Assembly (NCBI GenBank): GCA_902616905.1
Contig: CACMUP010000001.1
Location: 106,722 to 170,721, forward strand
From: an uncultured Bacteroidota bacterium
GTDB lineage: Bacteria > Bacteroidota > Bacteroidia > Flavobacteriales > Flavobacteriaceae
DNA: 64,000 bases
Direction of reading: 5' to 3'
Part shown: one piece after another, positions 1 to 8,744 of the stretch
Position numbering within the stretch: position 1 is the stretch's first letter
Layout of the letters: each line of letters opens with the position of its first letter
The notes under the pieces: model-generated
What the model was told of the DNA's origin: nothing
What the model saw: only the letters and a program-made list of their open reading frames with translations
Database searches by the model: none
Translations under genes and position numbers: made by a program

Positions 1-329
1 TTAAAATGTATTACTACCTGTTTCGAATCTTCTCTTTTATTGATACCAAAAGGTGTAAGATGAACTAGTATACTTCTTCCGTCATTTGGATTTTGAGATC
101 GATAGATAAGCTTTCTTTCTTCCATACTATTTAATAGTCTTGAGAGACTAGTTGGCTCTATTCCCATTTTTGGGCCTAAAGTTGTAGAAGGAGTTCCTTC
201 AGGGTCAATACTTAGAAGGGCAAAACCTGTCGCCATAGTAGAATCAAATTTTCCTGCTTCTTTATTGTACATTTTACTTACTATATGCCATGTAGATCTT
301 AATACACTATCAAAAGTTTCTTTACTCAT
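1..329 (-). CDS. MarR family transcriptional regulator (partial, runs off the left edge)
   Basis: Manual reverse translation from ATG at 329: MSKETFDSVLRSTWHIVSKMYNKEAGKFDSTMATGFALLSIDPEGTPSTTLGPKMGIEPTSLSRLLNSMEERKLIYRSQNPNDGRSILVHLTPFG; winged-helix pattern of MarR. Not in the supplied ORF track. Confidence 0.85.
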   Translation of the reverse strand, partial: MSKETFDSVLRSTWHIVSKMYNKEAGKFDSTMATGFALLSIDPEGTPSTTLGPKMGIEPTSLSRLLNSMEERKLIYRSQNPNDGRSILVHLTPFGINKREDSKQVVIHF

Positions 330-353
330 AATATCAAATATAATAAAATATAC

Positions 354-365
354 TATGCATGCATA
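354..365. promoter_or_regulatory. 12-bp perfect palindrome TATGCATGCATA, candidate operator upstream of the MarR gene
   Basis: Perfect dyad 25 bp upstream of the MarR start codon, in the fadD-MarR intergenic gap. Confidence 0.4.
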
Positions 366-413
366 ATAAAAAGATTAAAATATTTTCATTTTTAGAGGTT
401 TTTATATCAAGAC

Positions 414-2189
414 CTAATTATACATTTTTTCAATTAAGTCTTTGTACTTTTCAGTAACAACTTTTCTTTTAAGTTTCATTGTAGGAGTTAGATGACCATC
501 ATCAATACTCCATACATCAGGTGTAAGTTCAATTTTTTTGATTTGTTCCCATGAACCAAAATTTTGGTTATGATTTTCTACCTCTTTAAATATTTCTTCT
601 TTTAGAATTGGTTCTTGGATTGCTTTTGAAAGTGAGTCACATTCGATTCCTTTTTCTTTAAGCCATTCAATTATATGATCAATATTAGGCTGAATTATTG
701 CTGTGGCCATTCTTCTTCCTGCACCAATAACCATGATTTGCTCGATAAATAGTGATTGTTTCATTTGGCTTTCTATTACCTGAGGGGCAATATATTTTCC
801 GCCTGAGGTTTTAAACATTTCTTTTTTTCTGTCCGTAATTTTTAAAAATCCTTCACTATCAACCTCACCAATATCTCCAGTATGGAAATAATCACCAGTC
901 ATGACTTCTTGAGTCATTTTTTCTTCTTTGAAATATCCCATCATTACGTTTGGCCCTTTACAAAGTATTTCACCATCATCTGCAATTTTAACCTCAACAC
1001 CATCAATTACTTTTCCAACAGTACCCATTTTAAGATTATTATTTCTCATATCACCTACTGAAATTATTGGTGATGTTTCGGTCAGGCCATATCCTTCTAC
1101 TAAAATCATTCCAGCAGCTGTAAATACTTTTGCGAGTCTTTCTTGAAGAGGAGCACTTCCAGAAACAATTATTTCTAAATTACCTCCTAAGGCTTCTTTC
1201 CATTTTGATAAAATCAATTTTCTGGCAATTTTTAATTTTAACTCATACCATATTCCATTTTTTCCATAGGGTTGATACTGCAGACCTAAATTTACAGCCC
1301 AATAAAAAAGAGATTTCTTAATACCAGTGAGTTCACCACCTCTTGCATAAATTTTATCATATACTTTTTCAAGTAAACGCGGTACAGCGGTCATCGTATT
1401 AGGTTTAATTTCCTTTAAATTATCTGCAATTGTTTCTAGAGACTCAGCAAAATAAATTGAAATTCCATTAAATGTATATATGTAAAGAATTACCCTTTCA
1501 AAAATGTGACATAATGGTAAGAAGCTTAATGCCTTAGCTTTTCCCTTAATCAAAGGCAATCTTTTTGAACCAGAAATAACATTTGAAACAATATTTTCAT
1601 GGCTCAGCATAACTCCTTTCGGGACACCTGTTGTACCAGAGGTATAAATGATTGTTGCTAAATCCTCAGATTTAACTTGATTTTTCATTTTATTCACAGT
1701 GTCATCATGTTCCATTTTTGAACCTTCATCTAAGAGTTCCGACCAATGAGAACAACCCTTAATTTTTTCAAAGCTGTATACCTTTTTTAAAGACTTTACA
1801 TTTTTTTGAATAGATTTTACTTTGTCATAAACCTCTTGATCAGAAACAAAACAATAAATACTTTCGGAGTGATTTAAAATATATTTGTAATCTTTAGATG
1901 AAATTGTAGGGTATATAGGAACAGTAACAGCACCTAACGAAATAATACCAACATCCATAACACACCACTCAGTTCTATTATTTGTTGAGATCATGGCAAT
2001 TTTATCACCAGTTTTAATGCCTTTACTAACTAGTGCTCTACTAATTGCTTTTGATTTCTCATGGAAATTTATAGAAGAAAGGCTTTCCCATTTACCTTTA
2101 TTTTTAGTTGAAAAAGCTTTTTCTAGTGGAACATTGTCCTTTTGGAATTCAATAAATTCAAATAATCTTGTTGGTTTCATTTTATTCAT
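414..2189 (-). CDS. AMP-dependent synthetase / long-chain fatty acid--CoA ligase
   Basis: 591 aa; adenylate-forming motifs TIIYTSGTTGVPKGVMLSH, GYGLTETSP, YFHTGDIGEVDSEGFLKITDRKKEMFKTSGGKYIAP. Confidence 0.93.
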   Translation of the reverse strand: MNKMKPTRLFEFIEFQKDNVPLEKAFSTKNKGKWESLSSINFHEKSKAISRALVSKGIKTGDKIAMISTNNRTEWCVMDVGIISLGAVTVPIYPTISSKDYKYILNHSESIYCFVSDQEVYDKVKSIQKNVKSLKKVYSFEKIKGCSHWSELLDEGSKMEHDDTVNKMKNQVKSEDLATIIYTSGTTGVPKGVMLSHENIVSNVISGSKRLPLIKGKAKALSFLPLCHIFERVILYIYTFNGISIYFAESLETIADNLKEIKPNTMTAVPRLLEKVYDKIYARGGELTGIKKSLFYWAVNLGLQYQPYGKNGIWYELKLKIARKLILSKWKEALGGNLEIIVSGSAPLQERLAKVFTAAGMILVEGYGLTETSPIISVGDMRNNNLKMGTVGKVIDGVEVKIADDGEILCKGPNVMMGYFKEEKMTQEVMTGDYFHTGDIGEVDSEGFLKITDRKKEMFKTSGGKYIAPQVIESQMKQSLFIEQIMVIGAGRRMATAIIQPNIDHIIEWLKEKGIECDSLSKAIQEPILKEEIFKEVENHNQNFGSWEQIKKIELTPDVWSIDDGHLTPTMKLKRKVVTEKYKDLIEKMYN

Positions 2190-2232
2190 TTTACTGCAAA
2201 ATAGGAAATATTTTGAAGCAAAAGAAGAAGAT

Positions 2233-5200
2233 TTAGGTGCCTGCTAATTTTAACCAATTATATGCATTATCAAAAACTTTTATCCATGGACCTACTTCTT
2301 CATCTTTTCTCTCAGGTGGATATGTCCCCCAATTCCATGGAAATGTTGAGCGCTCTAGATGAGGCATCATTACAAGATGGCGACCATCTTCACTTGATAA
2401 CATAGCAGCGTTATATTGAGATCCATTTGGGTTTGATGGATATTCATTATAAAGATATTTTGCAGGGATTTGATAATTATTTTCAGTTTTAGGGAATGCA
2501 AATTTTCCTTCTCCATGTGCAGCCCAAATTCCAAGGGTGCATCCTTCTAAACCTTTAAGAAATATTGAACTGCTTGGTAAAATACTAACTGCAGTAAAGA
2601 TACATTCAAATTTTCCAGATTCATTGTGAAGCATTTTAGGTTTTTCACTGTGATCAGGATTTAACAAACCTAATTCTATAAAAAGTTGGCATCCGTTGCA
2701 AACACCTAAAGACAAAGTATTATTACGGTGAAAAAAATTTTCTAGAGCTCTTTTTGCTTTTGAATTATATCTGAATGTTCCGGCCCACCCTTTTGCTGAG
2801 CCTAAAACATCGGAATTAGAAAAACCACCAACAGCAACTAAAAGTTCAATATCATCTAATTTTTCTCTTCCTTCAATTAAATCTGTCATATGAACATCAA
2901 CAACATCAAAACCACAAAGGTCCATCATATAAGCCATTTCTCTTTCAGAATTACTTCCCTTTTCACGAAGAACGGCTGCTTTAATTTTATTTGATTTATA
3001 TTTTGGTTTTTTCCCATCAAACTTTTGGGGAAATCTAAATAATAGTGGTTGTTTAGTTACATTTTCTAAACGTATGGTAGCTAATTCGCTTTTTGTCTGT
3101 TTAGTTTCAAGTTTTGATGAGGTGCTCATCCAAATTTTTCTTACCTCTTTAACATTTATATCAAATTCTTCTATTTTCAATACTCCACTCAAATTTATAG
3201 TACCAATTTTTACAGCATTTATTCCCTCCTTAGCAAATGAAACTGTTAAGTCCTCATTGGATTGTAGTATTACACTAACTTTTTCAGAGAATAAAATTTT
3301 AATTAAATCCTTTTCATTAATTGATTTAAAATCTAATGTCATTCCAAGTAATGTAGAGGGAAAGCATAATTCAAGTAATGAAGTAATAAGACCTCCAGAT
3401 CCTATATCATGACCTGCACTAATCAATCCATTTTTGATATGATCTTGGACAACATTGAAAGCCTTTTTAAAATATTGTGGATTTTGAACACTTGGAGTTT
3501 TATTACCAATTTTGATTTGAGTTTGACCAAATGATGATCCTCCAAGGTGAAAATCATCTTCTGAAAAATCAATATAATATAGATCACCACCATTAATCTT
3601 TGCAACAGGAGTAATGATATTTTTAATGTCTGAACACTGTGCTGCTGCAGATATAATTACTGTCCCAGGAGATAAAACTTCATCTTCAGGATATTTCTGT
3701 TTCATTGAAAGTGAATCTTTTCCAGTTGGTATATTAATGCCTAAAGCAATAGCAAAATTTGAGCATTCTTCAACAGCTTCATATAATCGAGCATCCTCTC
3801 CGGGATTATTACATGGCCACATCCAATTTGCAGATAGTGATACACTTTTAAGCCCTTGTTCTAACGGTGCAAAGACAATATTTGTTAATGATTCAGCTAT
3901 TGCTGTGTTACTTCCTTTTTTAGGATCAATTAAAGCACTTACAGGTGCATGACCAATTGATGTAGCAATACCCTTTTTACCTGTATAATCAAGTGCAATT
4001 ACGCCACAGTTACTAAGAGGAAGCTGTAATTCCCCAACACATTGTTGTTGAGCAACTCTTCCAGTAACACACCTATCTACTTTATTTGTTAACCAATCTT
4101 TACACGCAACGGCTTCCAATTGAAGAGTTTGATACAAATAGCTTAATAAATTTTCTCTTGAATAATGAATATCTTCATATTTAAAATTCATTCTTTGGTC
4201 ATTCATTATTGTTTTAGGCGAACTTCCAAAAAGAGCAGATAAATCGATGTCAATTGGAGTTTCATTTTTACTTTTTGAGTAGAATGAAAAATGATGGTCA
4301 TTTGTTACTTCTCCAACAATATAAAAAGGAGCTCTCTCTCTTAAAGAAATTTTTTCTAAATCCTTTGCATCTTTTGGAGAAAGAATTAATCCCATTCTTT
4401 CCTGGGACTCATTTCCAATTATTTCTTTACTAGATAGAGTAGGGTCACCTAATGGAAGTTTATCAATATTAATTTTACCACCTGTATTTTCAACTAATTC
4501 AGAAAGACAATTAAGGTGACCTCCAGCACCATGGTCATGTATAGAAATTATAGGATTACGACCGCTTTCTATAAGAGATCTAATTACATTTGCAACTCTT
4601 TTTTGCATTTCTGGATTTGACCGCTGAACTGCATTTAGCTCTAATTTAGTTCCAAATGCTCCTGTATCAGCGGATGAAACTGCAGCACCGCCCATGCCAA
4701 TTCTATAATTATCACCACCGAGGATAATTATTTTATCTCCTTTTTTTGGGACTGCTTTTTGTGCCTGATTTTTTTTCCCGTAACCTACACCTCCCGCAAG
4801 CATTATAACTTTATCAAAGCCCCATTTTTTATTATTTTCTTTATGTTCAAATGTTAGTAAAGATCCTGCAATTAAGGGTTGTCCAAATTTATTTCCGAAA
4901 TCAGAGGCACCATTAGAGGCTTTAATAAGTATGTCTAAAGGAGATTGATATAACCACTTCCTTTCTTTAAAATTATTTTTTTGATTTTTATTAATACGAG
5001 AGTAGGGTGTCATGTAAACAGCGGTTCCAGCAAGAGGTAATGAACCTTTTCCACCAGCTAATCTATCTCTAATTTCACCTCCAGACCCAGTTGCAGCACC
5101 ATTAAATGGTTCTACAGTTGTTGGAAAATTATGTGTTTCTGCTTTTAATGAAATTACGCTCTCAATTCTCTCTTTAGAATAAACACTTGGTTTATTTGAA

Positions 5201-5874
5201 GATTCCGGAGAAAATTGTTCTATTAAAGGGCCTTCGATGAATGCAACATTATCTTTGTATGCTGATACAATTGAATTCGGGTTCACCTTCGAAGTCAATT
5301 TAATAAGATCAAACAAACTTCTTTCCTTTTCTACCCCATCAATAACAAACCTACCATTAAAAATTTTATGACGGCAGTGTTCCGAATTAACTTGTGAAAA
5401 TCCAAATACTTCTGAGTCAGTAAGTGGCCTTTTTATATACTTTGATAGATCATCAAGATAATTTATTTCCTCTTTACTAAGCGCCAAGCCTTCTTTTTCA
5501 TTGTAGTATGAAATATCAAAAATTTGTTTAACATTTTCTGGCACAATTTTTACATTGAAAAGGTTTTGATCTAAGCCATTAAATTCTTCAAGAAGCATTG
5601 GATCAAAGGTCTCTAACAAAGCTTTGGGAAAGTATTCCTCTATTCTAAGAATATCATTTATTCCCATATTTTGTGTAATCTCAACAGCATTGGTGCTCCA
5701 TGGCGACACCATTGAGGCTCTAGGTCCAATAAAAAGACCATTTATTTTTTGAGAGTTAATTAAAGGTTTGTTGTCAAAAAGCCAAACAAGTTTTTCCTTA
5801 TTATTTTTAGAGAGGGTAGTAGAAGTTTGTACTACTAAAATCTTGGTAGAAACCTCACCAAAAAACAATAACAT
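2233..5874 (-). CDS. purL: Phosphoribosylformylglycinamidine synthase, single-chain (synthase plus glutaminase domains)
   Basis: 1213 aa; FGAR-AT signatures (QVNSEHCRHKIFNG, ETHNFPTTVEPFNGAATGSGGEIRD) and C-terminal glutaminase (GVCNGCQLFIELG, AHGEGKFAF). Confidence 0.96.
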   Translation of the reverse strand: MLLFFGEVSTKILVVQTSTTLSKNNKEKLVWLFDNKPLINSQKINGLFIGPRASMVSPWSTNAVEITQNMGINDILRIEEYFPKALLETFDPMLLEEFNGLDQNLFNVKIVPENVKQIFDISYYNEKEGLALSKEEINYLDDLSKYIKRPLTDSEVFGFSQVNSEHCRHKIFNGRFVIDGVEKERSLFDLIKLTSKVNPNSIVSAYKDNVAFIEGPLIEQFSPESSNKPSVYSKERIESVISLKAETHNFPTTVEPFNGAATGSGGEIRDRLAGGKGSLPLAGTAVYMTPYSRINKNQKNNFKERKWLYQSPLDILIKASNGASDFGNKFGQPLIAGSLLTFEHKENNKKWGFDKVIMLAGGVGYGKKNQAQKAVPKKGDKIIILGGDNYRIGMGGAAVSSADTGAFGTKLELNAVQRSNPEMQKRVANVIRSLIESGRNPIISIHDHGAGGHLNCLSELVENTGGKINIDKLPLGDPTLSSKEIIGNESQERMGLILSPKDAKDLEKISLRERAPFYIVGEVTNDHHFSFYSKSKNETPIDIDLSALFGSSPKTIMNDQRMNFKYEDIHYSRENLLSYLYQTLQLEAVACKDWLTNKVDRCVTGRVAQQQCVGELQLPLSNCGVIALDYTGKKGIATSIGHAPVSALIDPKKGSNTAIAESLTNIVFAPLEQGLKSVSLSANWMWPCNNPGEDARLYEAVEECSNFAIALGINIPTGKDSLSMKQKYPEDEVLSPGTVIISAAAQCSDIKNIITPVAKINGGDLYYIDFSEDDFHLGGSSFGQTQIKIGNKTPSVQNPQYFKKAFNVVQDHIKNGLISAGHDIGSGGLITSLLELCFPSTLLGMTLDFKSINEKDLIKILFSEKVSVILQSNEDLTVSFAKEGINAVKIGTINLSGVLKIEEFDINVKEVRKIWMSTSSKLETKQTKSELATIRLENVTKQPLLFRFPQKFDGKKPKYKSNKIKAAVLREKGSNSEREMAYMMDLCGFDVVDVHMTDLIEGREKLDDIELLVAVGGFSNSDVLGSAKGWAGTFRYNSKAKRALENFFHRNNTLSLGVCNGCQLFIELGLLNPDHSEKPKMLHNESGKFECIFTAVSILPSSSIFLKGLEGCTLGIWAAHGEGKFAFPKTENNYQIPAKYLYNEYPSNPNGSQYNAAMLSSEDGRHLVMMPHLERSTFPWNWGTYPPERKDEEVGPWIKVFDNAYNWLKLAGT

Positions 5875-5984
5875 ATTGAAAAAATTAATATTTCAAAATT
5901 AATGTATTTGAGCAACATTTTATTCAATCAGCTATTACAAAATGTCTCAAATTTTTGAAGAGTTATTCACAAAAAAATAAAACT

Positions 5985-7196
5985 CTAACTAGTTTTCAAT
6001 AATTTGGCCATGTAAAATCCGTCTCCTTTCGACTTGTGTGTTAGAAAAGTTTTTTGGTCTAATAATCTAAATAACTTTCCATTTTTCGTTTTTAAAAAAT
6101 TTTTGATTTGGTCTTGATTTTCATTTGGAAAAATAGAGCATGTTGCATAAACTAGAATTCCTCCTTTTGTAACTAAAATAGAATTCTTCTGAATTATTTC
6201 TCGTTGAAGGTTGGTTATTAGATTTATTCTTTTGGGATCCATATGCCATTTTGCTAAAGGGTTTCTTTTGAGAACCCCTAAACCACTACAAGGTGCATCA
6301 ATTAATACAATGTCTGCAGCTTCCTTGTTTTTTTTAAAAATATCACAGTTTTCACTTGTATCATTAGTTATTATAGAAATCCCATTTCTTTTCGTTCTCA
6401 TCTCTAACTGTTTTCTTTTCATGTCTGATGGGTCTATTGCCAAAATGCATCCCTTATTTTGCATTATAGTGGCAAGATGTAGAGCTTTACCACCACTACC
6501 AGTACATGCGTCAATTACAAACATGCCCGGTTTAGGATTTGTAAAAATAGAAACCCTTTGTGAATTTATATCCTGAATTTCAAACCAACCATTTTTATAT
6601 AGTTTCGAATTTATTAAGTTTTTACTTTGACTTAATCCTAAAGTATCAGGAAATCCAGGTACCAAAAATGTATCAACTTGTTGTTTATTTAATTGTTTTT
6701 GAACATATAGAGTAGATGTTTTAAGAGTATTTATTCTTATATAAACAAAGGCTTTTTTGTTTAAACTTTCAATTTCTTTTTCCCAAAGTATCTTTCCAAA
6801 AGTCTTTATGCCTAATTCGTCAAGCCAGTTAGGAATTGATTGTAAAAATGCTCGTTTTGATGATTTTGGGATAAATGAAAGGTCAATGTTTTTATTACCT
6901 AAGACAGAAAATTCCTTCCAGTTTGGTAACTCTATTTTACTTGTAATTAGCCATAATCCTAATAGTTCCCACAAAAAATTTTTTGAATTAATATCTAGCT
7001 TACCAATTTCAGTTAACTTTCTTTTCCAGCGAACTATTTCAATTATGATGTTAAATACAAATTTTCTATCTCTTGCTCCCCATTTCTCATTTTTCTTCAA
7101 GAGTCTATTTAACACGGGTTTTAATGCTCTTTTGTCAAATAATATATTTTCAAGACCTTCAATAATACCAACTGCAATATTTCTATGGAGTCTCAT
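5985..7196 (-). CDS. RsmB/NOP-family RNA (cytosine-C5) methyltransferase
   Basis: 403 aa; VIDACTGSGGKALHLA, LIDAPCSGLGVLKRNPLAKW, LVYATCSIFPNENQDQI motifs. Confidence 0.9.
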   Translation of the reverse strand: MRLHRNIAVGIIEGLENILFDKRALKPVLNRLLKKNEKWGARDRKFVFNIIIEIVRWKRKLTEIGKLDINSKNFLWELLGLWLITSKIELPNWKEFSVLGNKNIDLSFIPKSSKRAFLQSIPNWLDELGIKTFGKILWEKEIESLNKKAFVYIRINTLKTSTLYVQKQLNKQQVDTFLVPGFPDTLGLSQSKNLINSKLYKNGWFEIQDINSQRVSIFTNPKPGMFVIDACTGSGGKALHLATIMQNKGCILAIDPSDMKRKQLEMRTKRNGISIITNDTSENCDIFKKNKEAADIVLIDAPCSGLGVLKRNPLAKWHMDPKRINLITNLQREIIQKNSILVTKGGILVYATCSIFPNENQDQIKNFLKTKNGKLFRLLDQKTFLTHKSKGDGFYMAKLLKTS

Positions 7197-7282
7197 TTTA
7201 ATAAAAATTGAACTTACTTAAATATTTTTTTGGGTATTAAATAAATCATTGGACAACAAACTAATACACCAATTTAATTCTA

Positions 7283-7768
7283 CTAATTTTCTTTTTTGTT
7301 ATCTTTTTTTGATTTGTTTTTTATCCGATTGAAAAGTTCCCTGTCAAAACGTTTTTCTTGATACAAGATATTAAGAACTACTTTTGGTCTTATTTTCTTA
7401 AGCAGCCTTTCATTACGCTCATGTTTCATTTGCATTCCTTTTTTTTCGTATTCATCAAATTCATTAATATAATTAGCAGCTTTTTCAGTTGGAATTAATT
7501 CGATTGATTCATTTAACTCCTTTCGAATTTTGCGAACTTTTATCCAGATTTTGTCATGATATGCATTTTCATATTCTTCGAATATACATTTGTAAACCTC
7601 TAATTCTTTTGAATTCATGGATGTATTTTTTGTTATATAGCTTAATTTCCACGCTTTTAATTCTTCAAAACGTGATATTGGTTTTTGTCCTATTATATGC
7701 TCTGACAAAAAAATTAGAATTAAAAAAATGTATGAATGATTTTTCATTTTTTTAAGGAATTTGATCAT
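7283..7768 (-). CDS. Secreted/periplasmic charged helical protein, possible sensor partner of the ECF sigma operon
   Basis: N-terminal hydrophobic signal then charged helical sequence; overlaps the upstream gene by 17 bp in a sigma-factor operon. Confidence 0.6.
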   Translation of the reverse strand: MIKFLKKMKNHSYIFLILIFLSEHIIGQKPISRFEELKAWKLSYITKNTSMNSKELEVYKCIFEEYENAYHDKIWIKVRKIRKELNESIELIPTEKAANYINEFDEYEKKGMQMKHERNERLLKKIRPKVVLNILYQEKRFDRELFNRIKNKSKKDNKKEN

Positions 7769-8165
7769 ATTTCAAAGTATTATCTATTTCAGCTTCTTCC
7801 AGCATAGATATAATTTCGTAGCTATTCAATTCATCTAAGTAGTAGTTTTCAATATAATCATCAAAAGAAATTTTGTTTTCTTTTTTAATCAAAGTTTCTG
7901 ATGAAACTGAAAGACTGTAATAAATAAATATTGATACTGCAAATACTTGACTTAAGAAAACGTATTTGAAAATACTTTTTATAAAAGAATTATTTTTTCC
8001 GATTGTTTTTTCAAAAATGTCTTCTTCTAAATTTTTAAAATATGACTTCGGAGTTTTAAAACCATAAGCACTAAAATTAGTCTTTGTTTTAAATAATATT
8101 TCTTTTTCAAGAGAAGAAAAATAACCTAATGGTACTATGAAAGGATTTTTTCTTTGATTAGTCAT
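7752..8165 (-). CDS. Short single-TM protein, putative anti-sigma factor
   Basis: 137 aa, one TM segment (YVFLSQVFAVSIFIYYSLS), overlaps sigma gene by 8 bp; two copies of a P-x-x-YF-x-x-LE motif in the N-terminal half. Confidence 0.55.
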   Translation of the reverse strand: MTNQRKNPFIVPLGYFSSLEKEILFKTKTNFSAYGFKTPKSYFKNLEEDIFEKTIGKNNSFIKSIFKYVFLSQVFAVSIFIYYSLSVSSETLIKKENKISFDDYIENYYLDELNSYEIISMLEEAEIDNTLKYDQIP

Positions 8166-8700
8166 TTGTCAATTTGGTTTTTATTTTTTTTACTGCGTGA
8201 TGATAGGATGCTTTCAATGCACCTACACTTGTGTCTAATATTTTAGAAATAGAATCATAATTCATTCCGTCAAAATATTTCATATTAAAAACTATTCTTT
8301 GTTTTTCAGGTAATTTTGATATTTCTTTATGTAAAATTAAAGCTGCTTCATCTCCATCGAAAAACGGATCTGCTTCAAGATTACCAGCTATAGCTTGTGT
8401 CCATTCTTCATTTTTAAGTCCCATTTTTTTGGCTTTAGATTTTATAAAATTTAAAGCTTCATTTGTTGCAATTCTATACATCCATGTAAATAAGGTACTA
8501 TTTTCATTAAAATTTTCAATATTTAAATGAACTTTAATAAATGTGTTTTGGACAACATCATTTGTATCATCATGGTCTAAAACAATTTTACGTATATGCC
8601 AATAAAGTCTTTCTTTATATTCTTGAACAAGTCTGGTAAACGCCTCGTTTTTTGAATCTGGTTGCCTTAATGCATTAATAAAAAGTGACTGGTGTTTCAA
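8158..8700 (-). CDS. ECF-type RNA polymerase sigma factor
   Basis: 180 aa; sigma2 (HDDTNDVVQNTFIKVHLNIENFNENSTLFTWMYRIATNEALNFIKSK) and sigma4 (LPEKQRIVFNMKYFDGMNYDSISKILDTSVGALKASYHHAVKKIK). Confidence 0.93.
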   Translation of the reverse strand: MKHQSLFINALRQPDSKNEAFTRLVQEYKERLYWHIRKIVLDHDDTNDVVQNTFIKVHLNIENFNENSTLFTWMYRIATNEALNFIKSKAKKMGLKNEEWTQAIAGNLEADPFFDGDEAALILHKEISKLPEKQRIVFNMKYFDGMNYDSISKILDTSVGALKASYHHAVKKIKTKLTND

Positions 8701-8744
8701 TTTTATGTTTTACATATAAATAGACAAAAATTTTTCGCAAAAGT

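Noticed and set aside
928-1321. Plus-strand ORFs 928..1146 and 1130..1321 (and 1993..2247)
   Set aside because: Antisense to a well-supported acyl-CoA ligase; no family features.
3074-3952. ORFs 3074..3412 (+), 3423..3605 (-), 3614..3952 (+)
   Set aside because: Antisense or out-of-frame shadows inside purL.
6211-7221. ORFs 6211..6576 and 6757..7221 (+)
   Set aside because: Antisense shadows of the RsmB-like methyltransferase.
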